34,983 nt of DNA from Actinomycetes bacterium (GCA_021823525.1 JAKANY010000015.1:1-34983), one strand, 5' to 3'. Positions 1 through 8,095 are shown, numbered from the stretch's first letter. The notes: a model not told the origin generated them from the sequence alone. Numbers and translations are program-made.

Positions 1-96
1 ACTTGAACCGAACAAACGCGCTGGTCACGCAGGCGATAAGAGACTTCCATCCGAAGCCCCGACGTCAGCCTTCAAGGGATAGCCAGGAAACTCCCG
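1..96. other. Intergenic sequence downstream of glpX
   Basis: No gene, tRNA or clear hairpin terminator is recognised here. The stretch has visibly lower GC than the genes to its right and could include the edge of a neighbouring gene outside the window. Confidence 0.4.
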
Positions 97-1086
97 CTAG
101 AAGCCGGCGGTCGTGAACTCCTGGAGCTTGTTGTGGCGGTGGAAGGTCTCGATCGTGCGCACGGTGCCCGAGCGCGAGCGCACGACCAGCGACTGGGTGG
201 TGGCGCCGAACTCGGTGAAGCGGACCCCCTTGAGGAAGTCTCCGTCGGTGACCGCGGTCGCCGAGAAGTAGCAGTTGTCGCCCGTGACCAGGTCGTCGGT
301 ACTGAGCACCTGGCTCAGGTCGTAGCCCATCTCCTCGGCCCGGCGCCGCTCGTCGTCGTCGCGCGCGTGCAGCACGCCCTGGATCTCACCGCCCAGGCCC
401 TGGAGGGCGGCGGCGGCGATGACGCCCTCGGGGGTGCCGCCGATGCCAAAGAGGATGTCGGCGCCCGAGTTCGGCCAGGCGGTCGCGATCGCCCCGGTGA
501 CGTCCCCGTCGGAGATCAGCAGCACCCGGGCCCCGGCCTCGCGCACCTCGGCGATCAGCTCGCTGTGGCGGGGGCGGTCCAGCACGACGACGCCCAGCTC
601 CTGGACGGGCTTGCCCAGGCGCTTGGAGAGCTCGCGCAGGTTGTCGGTGGGCGAGGCGTTGATGTCCACCGCGCCGCGGCCCCGGGGGCCCACCGCCACC
701 TTGCGCATGTAGACGCACGGGCCGGGGTTGAACATCGTGCCGCGCTCGGACAGCGCGATGACCGAGACGGCGCCCTTGCGGCCCATGGCGGTCAGCGTCG
801 TGCCGTCGATGGGGTCCACCGCCACGTCGACCTGGGGCGCGCGGCCGTCGCCGAGGTGCTCGCCGTTGTAGAGCATGGGCGCCTCGTCCTTCTCGCCCTC
901 GCCGATGACCACGATGCCGTCCATGGCCACGCCCGAGAGCACGAAGCGCATCGCGTCCACGGCCGCGCCGTCGGCGGCCATCTTGTCGCCGCGGCCGGCC
1001 CAGCGGGCCGCGGCGATGGCGGCCGCCTCGGTCACGCGGATCATCTCCAGGGCGAGGTTGCGATCGGGCTTGTCGGGTGCACGCAC
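97..1086 (-). CDS. glpX: Class II fructose-1,6-bisphosphatase GlpX
   Basis: Hydrolyses fructose-1,6-bisphosphate to fructose-6-phosphate in gluconeogenesis; cytoplasmic and metal-dependent. The 329-residue product is full length for the family. It shows the family hallmarks: IGEGEKDEAPML near residue 62, the metal-binding VDPIDGTT near 90, and the late glycine-rich segment GIGGTPEGVIAAAAL. The start is GTG at 1086, chosen because a -10-like TACGCT lies 6 nt upstream with no Shine-Dalgarno, so the message is probably leaderless. It diverges from murA with 68 bp between the starts. Class II FBPase is the usual, often only, FBPase of Actinobacteria. The identification is firm. Confidence 0.96.
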   Translation of the reverse strand: MRAPDKPDRNLALEMIRVTEAAAIAAARWAGRGDKMAADGAAVDAMRFVLSGVAMDGIVVIGEGEKDEAPMLYNGEHLGDGRAPQVDVAVDPIDGTTLTAMGRKGAVSVIALSERGTMFNPGPCVYMRKVAVGPRGRGAVDINASPTDNLRELSKRLGKPVQELGVVVLDRPRHSELIAEVREAGARVLLISDGDVTGAIATAWPNSGADILFGIGGTPEGVIAAAALQGLGGEIQGVLHARDDDERRRAEEMGYDLSQVLSTDDLVTGDNCYFSATAVTDGDFLKGVRFTEFGATTQSLVVRSRSGTVRTIETFHRHNKLQEFTTAGF

Positions 1087-1092
1087 GTGCGC

Positions 1093-1098
1093 AGCGTA
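1093..1098 (-). promoter_or_regulatory. -10 element of leaderless glpX promoter
   Basis: Read on the minus strand this is TACGCT, fitting the actinobacterial TANNNT -10. It sits 6 nt before the GTG start of glpX, so transcription would begin at or next to the start codon. Confidence 0.5.
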
Positions 1099-1154
1099 CC
1101 GCGTGGGCCGCGACGGCGTCAGAGGCCGGCTCGGCCAGCGGCCATACTGGCGGG

Positions 1155-2420
1155 GTGGAGTACGTGGTCGTCAAGCCCGCCGGTCCCCTGGCGGGCACGG
1201 TGACCGCCCGGGGCGCGAAGAACGCCGTGCTCAAGGAGATGGCGGCCTGCCTGCTGGCCTCGGGCGAGCACCGCCTGCGCAACGTTCCGGCGATCAGCGA
1301 CGTGGAGGTCATGGCGCAGCTCCTGGGAGCGCTGGGGTGCACGGTGCGCCGGCCCTCGCCCGGCGAGCTGGCCATCGAGGTGCCCGCGGCCGGCGACCTG
1401 GTGCCGCTGGCCCCGGCCCACCTCTTCGAGGCGATGCGCGCCTCGATCGTGGTGCTCGGGCCGATGCTGGCGCGCTGCGGCGAGATCCACATGGCGCTGC
1501 CCGGTGGCGACGACTTCGGGCAGCGACCCATCAACTTCCACACCGAGGGACTGGGCGCGATGGGGGCGACCTTCGCCAACGCGCGCGGCGCCATCCACGC
1601 GCACGCCGCGGGCGGCCGACTGCGCGCGACGCGCGTCACCCTGGAGTACCCGAGCCACACCGCGACCGACAACCTGCTCATGGCCGCGGCGCTGGCCGAC
1701 GGGCGCACCGTGATCGACAACGCGGCCCGCGAGCCCGAGGTCGAGGACCTGGGCCGCCAGCTCGTGGCCATGGGCGCGCGCATCGAGGGCCTGGGCACCT
1801 CGCGGCTCACCGTCGACGGGGTGCCCGAGCTGCACCCCGCCGACCACGAGGTCATCCCCGACCGGGTGGTCGCGGCGACCTACCTCGCGGCCGGCCTCAT
1901 CACCGGGGGGACGGTGCGCGTGAGCGACGCGCGGCCCGAGCACATGGAGATGCTCCTGCGCAAGGTGGGCGCCATGGGCGCCGCCGTCGACCTGGCGGGC
2001 GAGGGCATCGCGGTCACCGGGCCCGCGCGCCTGCGCGCCTGCGACGTGGCCACGCTGCCGTACCCGGGGGTGGCCACCGACTACAAGCCACTGGTGACCA
2101 CGGTGCTGTCGGTGGCCCAGGGCGTGTCGGTAGTGAGCGAGAACCTCTTCGTGGGGCGCTTCCGCTACGTCGACGAGCTGGTGCGCCTGGGCGCGGACAT
2201 CACCACCGAGGGCCACCACGCCCTGATCCGCGGCGTCGACCGGCTGGTGGGCACGAGCGTGCGCGGCACCGACATCCGCGCGGCGGCCGCCCTGGTGCTG
2301 GCTGGCCTGGTGGCCGAGGGCGAGACGCGCGTCGAGGGCCTTGACCACCTCGAGCGCGGCTACGAGGACCTGCTCGGGCGCCTGGCGTCGCTGGGCGCGG
2401 CCATTGAGCGGGCCGCGTGA
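1155..2420 (+). CDS. murA: UDP-N-acetylglucosamine 1-carboxyvinyltransferase MurA with Cys-to-Asp active site
   Basis: Transfers enolpyruvate from PEP to UDP-GlcNAc, the first committed step of peptidoglycan synthesis, in the cytoplasm. The start is GTG at 1155, giving 421 residues. The frame is open further upstream, but that part has no MurA similarity, and starting here puts K22-N23 (AKNAVLK) at the E. coli numbering. The catalytic-loop motif reads PGGDDFGQRP: Asp119 occupies the position of the usual catalytic and fosfomycin-alkylated cysteine. The ATDYKP segment (E. coli Asp305 region) and the C-terminal TDIRAAAALVLAGL are intact. Natural Cys-to-Asp MurAs, as in Mycobacterium tuberculosis, are active and fosfomycin-insensitive, so I infer the same here. 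A CATACT hexamer 6 nt before the start may be the -10. Its stop overlaps the meaB start (GTGA). Confidence 0.93.
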   Translation: MEYVVVKPAGPLAGTVTARGAKNAVLKEMAACLLASGEHRLRNVPAISDVEVMAQLLGALGCTVRRPSPGELAIEVPAAGDLVPLAPAHLFEAMRASIVVLGPMLARCGEIHMALPGGDDFGQRPINFHTEGLGAMGATFANARGAIHAHAAGGRLRATRVTLEYPSHTATDNLLMAAALADGRTVIDNAAREPEVEDLGRQLVAMGARIEGLGTSRLTVDGVPELHPADHEVIPDRVVAATYLAAGLITGGTVRVSDARPEHMEMLLRKVGAMGAAVDLAGEGIAVTGPARLRACDVATLPYPGVATDYKPLVTTVLSVAQGVSVVSENLFVGRFRYVDELVRLGADITTEGHHALIRGVDRLVGTSVRGTDIRAAAALVLAGLVAEGETRVEGLDHLERGYEDLLGRLASLGAAIERAA

Positions 2421-3373
2421 CGCGCGATCCGGCGACCCTGCTGGCCGAGGCGGTCGCGGGCTCGCGCGCGGCCCTGGCCCGCCTGATCACCTACGTGGAG
2501 TCGGGCGGGGCCAACCAGCGCGAGGTCGTCGCCAGCGCCTACCGCGCCGCCCCGCCCTACGTGGTGGGGCTGACCGGCCCGCCCGGCGCGGGCAAGTCGA
2601 CCCTGACCGACCAGCTGATCGCCACCGCGCTGGCCCACGGGGCGCTCGGCGCGGTGCGCCTCGAGGAGGTCGGCGTCCTGTGCGTGGACCCGAGCTCGCC
2701 CTTCACGGGCGGGGCGATCCTGGGCGACCGCGTGCGCATGCAGGACCACGCCACCGACGAGCGCGTCTACATCCGCTCACTGGCCACCCGGGGGCACCTG
2801 GGCGGCCTGTCGCTCGCGGTGCCCGACGCGGTGCGGGTCCTGGGTGCCGTGGGCTTCCCCGTCGTCTTCGTCGAGACGGTCGGGGTGGGTCAGATGGAGG
2901 TCGACATCGCCTCGGCGGCCGACACGACCATCGTGGTCACCAACCCGGGCTGGGGCGACGCCATGCAGGCCAACAAGGCGGGGCTGCTCGAGGTGGCTGA
3001 CATCTTCGTGATCAACAAGGCGGACCGGGCCGGCCTGGCCGAGACCCGCCGGGACCTCGAGCAGATGCTGGACCTGGGCGCGGTGCGCGAGCCGCGCCCG
3101 CCCATCGTCGCGACGGTCGCCAGCACCGGCGAGGGCACCGAGGAGCTGTGGGACGCGATCGTCGATCACCACGACCTCCTGCTGGGCGACGGGGTCCTCG
3201 CGCACCGCCAGCGCCAAGCGCGCGCCGACCTGGACCGGGTGCTGGCCGTCGCGGTGCGCGCGCGCGTCGGCGCGCTCGCGGGCCGGCCCGCCTACGACGA
3301 GCAGGTGGCGCTCCTGGTGGCCGGCGCGACCGACCCGTATCGCGCGGCCGAGGCGTTACTCTCGGAGCCGTGA
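2417..3373 (+). CDS. meaB: MeaB/ArgK-type G3E GTPase, chaperone of a B12-dependent acyl-CoA mutase
   Basis: Family members are P-loop GTPases that gate cofactor loading and protect adenosylcobalamin-dependent mutases such as methylmalonyl-CoA mutase. The 318-residue product has Walker A GPPGAGKS at residues 54-61, the segment DPSSPFTGGAILGDRVRM typical of MeaB, the VFVETVGVGQ switch region and the NKAD guanine-specificity motif. It starts with GTG overlapping the murA stop by 4 nt, so translation is probably coupled. No mutase subunit lies in the window, so the client is not visible; pairing with murA looks like operon convenience rather than shared function. Confidence 0.92.
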   Translation: MTRDPATLLAEAVAGSRAALARLITYVESGGANQREVVASAYRAAPPYVVGLTGPPGAGKSTLTDQLIATALAHGALGAVRLEEVGVLCVDPSSPFTGGAILGDRVRMQDHATDERVYIRSLATRGHLGGLSLAVPDAVRVLGAVGFPVVFVETVGVGQMEVDIASAADTTIVVTNPGWGDAMQANKAGLLEVADIFVINKADRAGLAETRRDLEQMLDLGAVREPRPPIVATVASTGEGTEELWDAIVDHHDLLLGDGVLAHRQRQARADLDRVLAVAVRARVGALAGRPAYDEQVALLVAGATDPYRAAEALLSEP

Positions 3374-3822
3374 TCGCCGCCGCGGTGGGCTTCGACCTGC
3401 TCTTGCTCGTGCACATCGTCGTGGCCCTGGCCAGCGTCGTCGTCCTGGCGACCCTGCGGGCGTCGGCCGGGGCGCTGGCGCGCGGTGCCGCGCCCGACGA
3501 GCAGCGTCGGCGCTTCCCGCAGCGGCGCGACTGGGCCGCGCGCGTGGTGCACCTGCTGCCCGTCACGGGCCTCGCGCTGGTGGCGACGGGCGGTCCCAGC
3601 GAGCGCCTCACCCACCCGTGGGTGCTGGTGGGGATCGCCTGCTATCTCGCGCTGGCGGGCCACCTGGAGGCGCGCACGCTGCCCCAGGAGCGGCGCCTGG
3701 CCGACGCGGCGGCCACGTCCGGGGGCGCGCCCGCCGCCGACGCGCGGGCCCTGGCGCGCTCGGTCGACGTGATCATCGGGCTGCTCGCCATCGCCCTGGT
3801 GGCGATGATCGCTCAGTTCTGA
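3370..3822 (+). CDS. Small four-helix integral membrane protein, DUF2269-like
   Basis: A 150-residue hydrophobic protein with four predicted membrane segments: about residues 5-28, 57-72, 81-97 and 130-149. The second and third are separated from the first by an arginine-rich loop (RRRFPQRRDW). GTG 3370 overlaps the meaB stop by 4 nt; the frame is open upstream, but only this start gives a sensible N-terminal helix. Size and helix layout resemble the DUF2269 family, whose function is unknown. Its stop region overlaps the cysN stop on the other strand by 10 nt, so the two operons converge without a spacer. Last gene of the murA-meaB unit. Confidence 0.7.
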   Translation: MIAAAVGFDLLLLVHIVVALASVVVLATLRASAGALARGAAPDEQRRRFPQRRDWAARVVHLLPVTGLALVATGGPSERLTHPWVLVGIACYLALAGHLEARTLPQERRLADAAATSGGAPAADARALARSVDVIIGLLAIALVAMIAQF

Positions 3823-5072
3823 GGCCGCACGAAGGCGGGGTGGCCGACCATGCCGGCCGCGACGGTGGCGTTGGAGGCCTCGTCGACGAGGATGAAGCTG
3901 CCCGTGACCCGGTTGTCGCGATAGTCGTCGACGACCAGGTCGTCGGCCGTCTCGAGGGTCAGCAGCCCGATGTCGTTGGCGCGCAGCTCGTCGGCCGCCT
4001 CCACGGCGAGGGAGTCGACGTCGATCACGCCGGCCACGGCCGCGACGCGCGCGGGGGTGGTGCGCGTCGTGTGCTTGAGCCGCAGGCGCGACCCGCTGCC
4101 CAGGGGGCGATCGGCGAACCAGCACACCGTGGCCTCGAGCGAGCGCGTCACGCGCGGGAGCGGCTCGACGGCCAGCAGGTCGCCGCGCCCGGCGTCGGTC
4201 TCGTCGCCCAGGGCCACGTCGATCGACAGGCCCGGCGCGGCGCTCTGCGCCGCGCCGGCGTGCAGGGTGGTGAGCGTGGTGATCGTCGTGCGCACGCCCG
4301 CGGGCAGCAGGGTCACCGCGTCGCCGACGCGCAGGGCGTCGCCCGCGACCATCCCGGCGTAGGTGCGGCCCCCGCCGGGCTGGCGCAGGACCCACTGGAT
4401 GGGCAGGCGCGCACCGCGCGCGGCCGTCCACGAGCCCGCGGGCGCCTCCTCGAGGGCGCGCAGGATCGTGGGCCCGTGGTACCAGGGCAGGTTGTCGGAG
4501 GCCTCGACGACGTTGTCGCCCAGCAGGGCCGAGGTCGGCACCGCGAGCACCGTGGCGAACTCGAGGTCGCCGGCCAGGGTCTCGACCTCGTCGGCCACGC
4601 TGCGATAGGCGGTGGGGGACCAGTGGACGGCGTCCATCTTGTTGATCGCCACCACCAGGTGGCGCACCCCGAGCAGGGCCGCGATGCACAGGTGCCGGTG
4701 CGTCTGCTCGCGCAGGCCGTGCTGGACGTCCACGACCGCGAGGGCCAGGTCCGCCGTCGAGGCGCCGGTCGCCATGTTGCGCGTGTACTGCACGTGGCCG
4801 GGGCAGTCGGCGACGATGAACTTGCGCGTCGGGGTCGCCGCGTAGCGGTAGGCGACGTCGATGGTGATGCCCTGCTCGCGCTCGGCGCGCAGCCCGTCGG
4901 TCACGAAGGCCAGGTCCAGGTCGCCGATGCCGCGACGCTCCGAGGCGTTGACGACGGCGTCGAGCTGGTCGTCGAAGAGCTGGCGGGTATCCACTAGCAG
5001 GCGGCCGACCAGCGTGGACTTGCCGTCGTCGACCGATCCGATGGTCGCCAGGCGCAGGAGGTCACTGGACAT
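3813..5072 (-). CDS. cysN: Sulfate adenylyltransferase subunit 1 (GTPase) CysN
   Basis: GTP-hydrolysing subunit of ATP sulfurylase; with CysD it makes adenosine 5'-phosphosulfate (APS). The 419-residue product carries the translation-factor-like GTPase motifs GSVDDGKST (residues 12-20), DCPGH and NKMD, followed by EF-Tu-like beta-barrel domains. The start is ATG 5072, whose A is the last base of the cysD stop complement (TAATG), so the genes are coupled. The protein ends after the barrel domains. There is no fused APS kinase (CysC), and none lies nearby, which agrees with direct APS reduction by the adjacent CysH. Confidence 0.95.
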   Translation of the reverse strand: MSSDLLRLATIGSVDDGKSTLVGRLLVDTRQLFDDQLDAVVNASERRGIGDLDLAFVTDGLRAEREQGITIDVAYRYAATPTRKFIVADCPGHVQYTRNMATGASTADLALAVVDVQHGLREQTHRHLCIAALLGVRHLVVAINKMDAVHWSPTAYRSVADEVETLAGDLEFATVLAVPTSALLGDNVVEASDNLPWYHGPTILRALEEAPAGSWTAARGARLPIQWVLRQPGGGRTYAGMVAGDALRVGDAVTLLPAGVRTTITTLTTLHAGAAQSAAPGLSIDVALGDETDAGRGDLLAVEPLPRVTRSLEATVCWFADRPLGSGSRLRLKHTTRTTPARVAAVAGVIDVDSLAVEAADELRANDIGLLTLETADDLVVDDYRDNRVTGSFILVDEASNATVAAGMVGHPAFVRPQN

Positions 5073-6007
5073 TAGAAGTACCCCTCGCGCTTGCGGTCCT
5101 CCATGGCGGTCTCGGAGAAGCGATCGTCGGCGCGCGTCGCGCCACGCTCGGAGATCGTCGCGGTGGCCACCTCGCGCACGACCTCGTCGACCGTCACCGC
5201 GGCCGACTCGACCGCACCGGTACACGTGGCGTCGCCCACGGTGCGGTAGCGCACCGTGCGCCACTGGGGGCGCTCGTGATCGAGGGGTGCGACGAACTCG
5301 TTGACGGCCAGCCACATGCCGTCGCGGCGCACGACCTCGCGCTCGTGGGCGAAGTAGATGCTTGGCAGCGCGACGCCCTCACGCGCGATGTAGCGCCACA
5401 CGTCGAGCTCGGTCCAGTCCGACAGCGGGAAGGCGCGCAGGTGCTCGCCGGCGTTCACCCGCCCCTGGTAGAGGTTCCACAGCTCGGGGCGCTGGCGACG
5501 GGGGTCCCATTGCCCGAAGGCGTCACGGAACGAGAGGACCCGCTCCTTGGCCCGCGCTTTGTCCTCGTCGCGGCGCGCCCCGCCGAAGGCGGCGTCGAAG
5601 CCGTGTTCGGCGATGGCGTCGAGCAGCGCAGTCGTCTGGAGGCGGTTGCGCGAGCCCAGGGGGCCCGGGTCGGGCACGCGGCCGCGCGCGATCGCCTCGG
5701 GGACGCTCGCCACCACCAGGCGCGCGCCCAGCATGGCGACCGTCCGGTCGCGAAAGGCCAGGACCTCGGGGAAGTTCTGCCCGGTGTCGACGTGCAGCAC
5801 CGGGAAGGGCAGGCGCTGGGGCGCGAAGGCCTTGACGGCGATGTGCAGCAGGACCGCCGAGTCCTTGCCTCCCGAGAACAGGAGCACGGGGCGCTCGCAC
5901 TCGGCGGCGACCTCGCGGATCACGAAGGCGGCGTGGGACTCGAGCAGGTCGAGGTGGTCGGTCTCGGGGGCGTGGGGGCGGGCTGTGGTCACGGTCAACG
6001 GGTCCAT
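5072..6007 (-). CDS. cysD: Sulfate adenylyltransferase subunit 2 CysD
   Basis: Adenylyl-transferring subunit of ATP sulfurylase. The 311-residue product has the PP-loop LLFSGGKDSAVLLH near residues 42-55, the VLHVDTGQNFPE segment, the GGARRDEDKARAKER stretch and the C-terminal KREGYF ending that marks CysD. ATG 6007 follows a -10-like TAGGCT by 7 nt without a Shine-Dalgarno, suggesting a leaderless start. First gene of cysDN; diverges from cysH. Confidence 0.95.
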   Translation of the reverse strand: MDPLTVTTARPHAPETDHLDLLESHAAFVIREVAAECERPVLLFSGGKDSAVLLHIAVKAFAPQRLPFPVLHVDTGQNFPEVLAFRDRTVAMLGARLVVASVPEAIARGRVPDPGPLGSRNRLQTTALLDAIAEHGFDAAFGGARRDEDKARAKERVLSFRDAFGQWDPRRQRPELWNLYQGRVNAGEHLRAFPLSDWTELDVWRYIAREGVALPSIYFAHEREVVRRDGMWLAVNEFVAPLDHERPQWRTVRYRTVGDATCTGAVESAAVTVDEVVREVATATISERGATRADDRFSETAMEDRKREGYF

Positions 6008-6062
6008 CCGAAATAGCCTACAATACCACTAGAAAAAGATTGGCATCCCGAGGTGGCACACC
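6008..6062. promoter_or_regulatory. Compact bidirectional promoter between cysD and cysH
   Basis: The 55-bp divergent gap is AT-richer than its surroundings. On the minus strand TAGGCT (6020-6015) lies 7 nt before the cysD ATG. On the plus strand TACAAT (6019-6024) is a good -10 for cysH, followed by a GAGGTGG ribosome-binding site near 6051. The two hexamers share two bases, so the two directions may compete or be controlled together. No operator palindrome is obvious. Confidence 0.55.
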
Positions 6063-6743
6063 ATGGTACCGATATCGTCCGCTTCATCGCCGGGGACGGC
6101 CAGCGACCTGGCCGCCGTCGCGGCGCGCCTGGAGTGGGCTGATCCCACCGAGATCCTGGACTGGGCCTTCGCCCATCTGCCCGACGCGGTGGTCGCGGCC
6201 TCCTTCGAGGACCTGGTGCTCGTGCACCTCGTCCACGAGGGGTGGCCCGAGGTGCCCATCGCGTTCCTCGACACGGGCGGCCACTTCCCCGAGACCCTCG
6301 AGTTCGTCGCGTCGGTGACCGAGGCGTGGCAACTGCCGCTGCTGCGCGTGACGCCCGGGCCCGAGGCCGCCGCGACGCCGTGCGGGACCGACGGGTGCTG
6401 CGAGCGGCGCAAGGTCGAGCCGCTGACCCAGCTCCTCGCGGGACGCGCGGGCTGGGTGACCGGCGTCAAGCGCGTCGACGCCCCGACGCGCGCGGCGACG
6501 CCGGTCGTCGCCTGGGACGAGCGCTTCGGCGTCGTGAAGGTGAACCCTCTGGCGACCTGGAGCGACGAGGACGTGCTGGCCTACCTCGAGCGTCACGGGC
6601 TCGCCACGCACCCGCTGTGGGCGCAGGGCTACACCTCGATCGGGTGCGCCGCGGTCACCGCGATGCCCTCGGTGCCGGGCGACCGGCGCTCGGGGCGCTG
6701 GGCCGGCTCGAGCAAGGTGGAATGCGGCCTCCACGAGGGCTGA
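6063..6743 (+). CDS. cysH: Adenylyl-sulfate (APS) reductase-type CysH, incomplete Fe-S motif
   Basis: Reduces APS (or PAPS) to sulfite. The 226-residue product has the PP-loop-like domain with FLDTGGHFPETLEF, the GCCERRKVEPL motif (C112, C113), GVKRVDAPTRA, NPLATWSDEDVLAYL and the C-terminal catalytic KVECGLH (C221). APS-reducing CysH enzymes bind [4Fe-4S] with CC plus CxxC about 80 residues later; here the second motif reads C195-A-A-V198, so one expected ligand is missing. An additional Cys107 lies just before the CC pair. Three of four ligand positions argue for an APS-reductase lineage rather than a cluster-free PAPS reductase. ATG 6063 has GAGGTGG upstream. Confidence 0.88.
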   Translation: MVPISSASSPGTASDLAAVAARLEWADPTEILDWAFAHLPDAVVAASFEDLVLVHLVHEGWPEVPIAFLDTGGHFPETLEFVASVTEAWQLPLLRVTPGPEAAATPCGTDGCCERRKVEPLTQLLAGRAGWVTGVKRVDAPTRAATPVVAWDERFGVVKVNPLATWSDEDVLAYLERHGLATHPLWAQGYTSIGCAAVTAMPSVPGDRRSGRWAGSSKVECGLHEG

Positions 6744-6826
6744 TATCCACCAACTGCGTGATGGGTCCTTGTACCCTGGTCGTCAATGCGGGGCGCAGAG
6801 GTGGCGAGGATGAGGACACCGACGAG

Positions 6827-7657
6827 ATGCTGCTGGTAGTCATCGCGCTGCTCTGGGGAGCATTCCTCGTGCCCCTGGCAGTGCGCCACCTTCGCGAGTG
6901 GCGCAGCGAGCGCGCGATTGAGCACTTCACCGTGGAATCGCAGGTGCGAGCGCCCGCCGCGGCTCCCGCCGTGCCGCGGGCCGTGCCCATGCCCACGCCC
7001 ACGCCCGCCCGCCCGCGCCTGCGCGTCGTTCACGAGGGCGACACGTACCGGTCCCTCGAGGCCGAGCGCTCGTGGGACGAGTGGGCGAGCGACTACGAGT
7101 TTGACGAGACCCCCACGCGCGCGTCCCGGAGCGCGATGCCGACGTCGCGACCCGTGTCCGCGCCCCCCGTCGCGCGTGGCCGATCGATGCGCCGCCGCCG
7201 CCGTGTCGTCTTCACGCGGCTGCTCGTCGTGTCGGTCCTGGCGACGCTGGGCGCGTGGCTGACGGGCGCATCGATCCTCTGGGACCTGACCTTCGCGCTG
7301 TGGTGCTGCCTGGTCGCGTTCGTCGCGCTCGCGATCTACGCCGTGGGCCAGGGCTACCTGCACGAGTCGTCGGTGGGCCTCAGCGTGCTCAGCCGGCGGG
7401 GCTACCTCGAGCCCACCGCCGACCTCGACGCGATCCACCACGCGCCGCGCACGCCGGCCTGGACGGCCTCGTCTGCGGCTTCCGAGCGCTGGGAGGACGC
7501 GGACGACGAGGACGGCTACGGGGACGGCGGTGGCTACGGCTACGCCTACGACGTCGCGGGGCGGCCGGCCCCGCGGGCGCGCCACGTCAGTCCGCGTCGC
7601 TCCGCCTCGGGCTCGGCTTGGGCGGCGACCGGCGAGAGCCGTTACGCAGTCGGGTAG
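6827..7657 (+). CDS. Three-TM membrane protein resembling actinobacterial SepX/GlpR
   Basis: A 276-residue protein of unknown function. It begins with a membrane helix (residues 1-19, MLLVVIALLWGAFLVPLAVR). A cytoplasmic linker follows, with a Pro/Ala-rich part (43-64) and an acidic SWDEWASDYEFDE patch. A basic RRRRR stop-transfer then leads into two more helices (about 127-147 and 152-174), and the tail is acidic and rich in Gly and Tyr. ATG 6827 is preceded by GAGGATGAGG. An N-terminal helix, long cytoplasmic linker and two C-terminal helices resemble the actinobacterial divisome protein SepX/GlpR, but this is an architectural inference and sequence similarity was not tested. Its stop codon overlaps the tRNA promoter. 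Confidence 0.55.
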   Translation: MLLVVIALLWGAFLVPLAVRHLREWRSERAIEHFTVESQVRAPAAAPAVPRAVPMPTPTPARPRLRVVHEGDTYRSLEAERSWDEWASDYEFDETPTRASRSAMPTSRPVSAPPVARGRSMRRRRRVVFTRLLVVSVLATLGAWLTGASILWDLTFALWCCLVAFVALAIYAVGQGYLHESSVGLSVLSRRGYLEPTADLDAIHHAPRTPAWTASSAASERWEDADDEDGYGDGGGYGYAYDVAGRPAPRARHVSPRRSASGSAWAATGESRYAVG

Positions 7658-7660
7658 ACT
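7655..7660 (+). promoter_or_regulatory. -10 element of the tRNA-Ala promoter
   Basis: TAGACT lies 10 nt upstream of the mature 5' end of the tRNA and overlaps the TAG stop of the preceding membrane protein gene. Confidence 0.5.
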
Positions 7661-7670
7661 TCCTCTGCCC

Positions 7671-7743
7671 GGGGGTGTAGCTCAATTGGTAGAGCGCTAC
7701 GTTCGCAATGTAGAGGCAGTGGGTTCGAATCCCATCACCTCCA
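7671..7743 (+). tRNA. tRNA-Ala (anticodon CGC)
   Basis: A complete 73-nt cloverleaf can be folded by eye. The acceptor stem is GGGGGTG/CACCTCC with one G-T pair. The D arm contains AGCTCAATTGGTAGAGC. The anticodon stem CTACG/TGTAG holds loop TTCGCAA, giving anticodon CGC (reads GCG, alanine). The T arm is GTGGG-TTCGAAT-CCCAT, and the discriminator is A. The 3' CCA is not encoded. Confidence 0.97.
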
Positions 7744-7801
7744 CTCCGGAACAGAGTAGGTACCGGGTCTGTTGCTACAGGCCGCTGGAATCATCTGCAC
7801 G

Positions 7802-8095
7802 ATGAAGTTGACGGTCGCCGTCACTCACGAGGACCCCTGGTTTGTTGCTCGGTGCCTCGATGCCGACGTCGTCAGTCAAGGTGAGTCTGTCGAGGAGGCT
7901 CTCGCGAATCTCGAAGAAGCGCTCGGCTTGTGCTTCGAAGGGAAGGACACCTCCGACTCGAGGGAACCGCCGATCATCGCCACTGTCTTGATTCCTGCGT
8001 GCGTCCCGCGCTCCCCAGTGTTTCCGGTCAAGAAGCCGTCACCACGCACGAGAAGATTGGCTTCGCACAGATGGGGAGGCGGGGGAGTCGCGTGA
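7802..8095 (+). CDS. hicB: HicB-family antitoxin, probably extended by stop loss
   Basis: A 97-residue product whose first 66 residues form a typical small HicB/UPF0150 fold: MKLTVAVTHEDPWFVARC, then VVSQGESVEEALANLEEAL, then PPIIATVLIPA. HicB proteins of this class normally stop at that point, overlapping the hicA start. Here codon 67 is TGC at 8000-8002, one base from TGA, and the frame runs on for 31 residues of low-complexity sequence (RTRRLASHRWGGGGVA). The extension lies over the hicA coding region in another frame, so I read it as readthrough after loss of the native stop. ATG 7802 was preferred to an upstream in-frame ATG because the HicB similarity begins there. Its partner hicA downstream is broken. 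Confidence 0.7.
   Translation: MKLTVAVTHEDPWFVARCLDADVVSQGESVEEALANLEEALGLCFEGKDTSDSREPPIIATVLIPACVPRSPVFPVKKPSPRTRRLASHRWGGGGVA

Noticed and set aside
1077..1154. Upstream N-terminal extension of MurA to 1077
   Set aside because: The extra 26 residues (HARAQRTAWAATASEAG and so on) have no MurA similarity and lie upstream of the probable -10; K22 numbering supports GTG 1155.
133..1203. Long open frame antisense to glpX, and similar long frames opposite most genes
   Set aside because: They are His/Arg/Gly-rich shadows produced by high GC in codon position 3. None has family motifs, and the opposite-strand gene is firmly identified in each case.
3813..5072. CysN-CysC fusion with APS kinase
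   Set aside because: The protein ends after the beta-barrel domains with HPAFVRPQN; no kinase domain follows in any frame.
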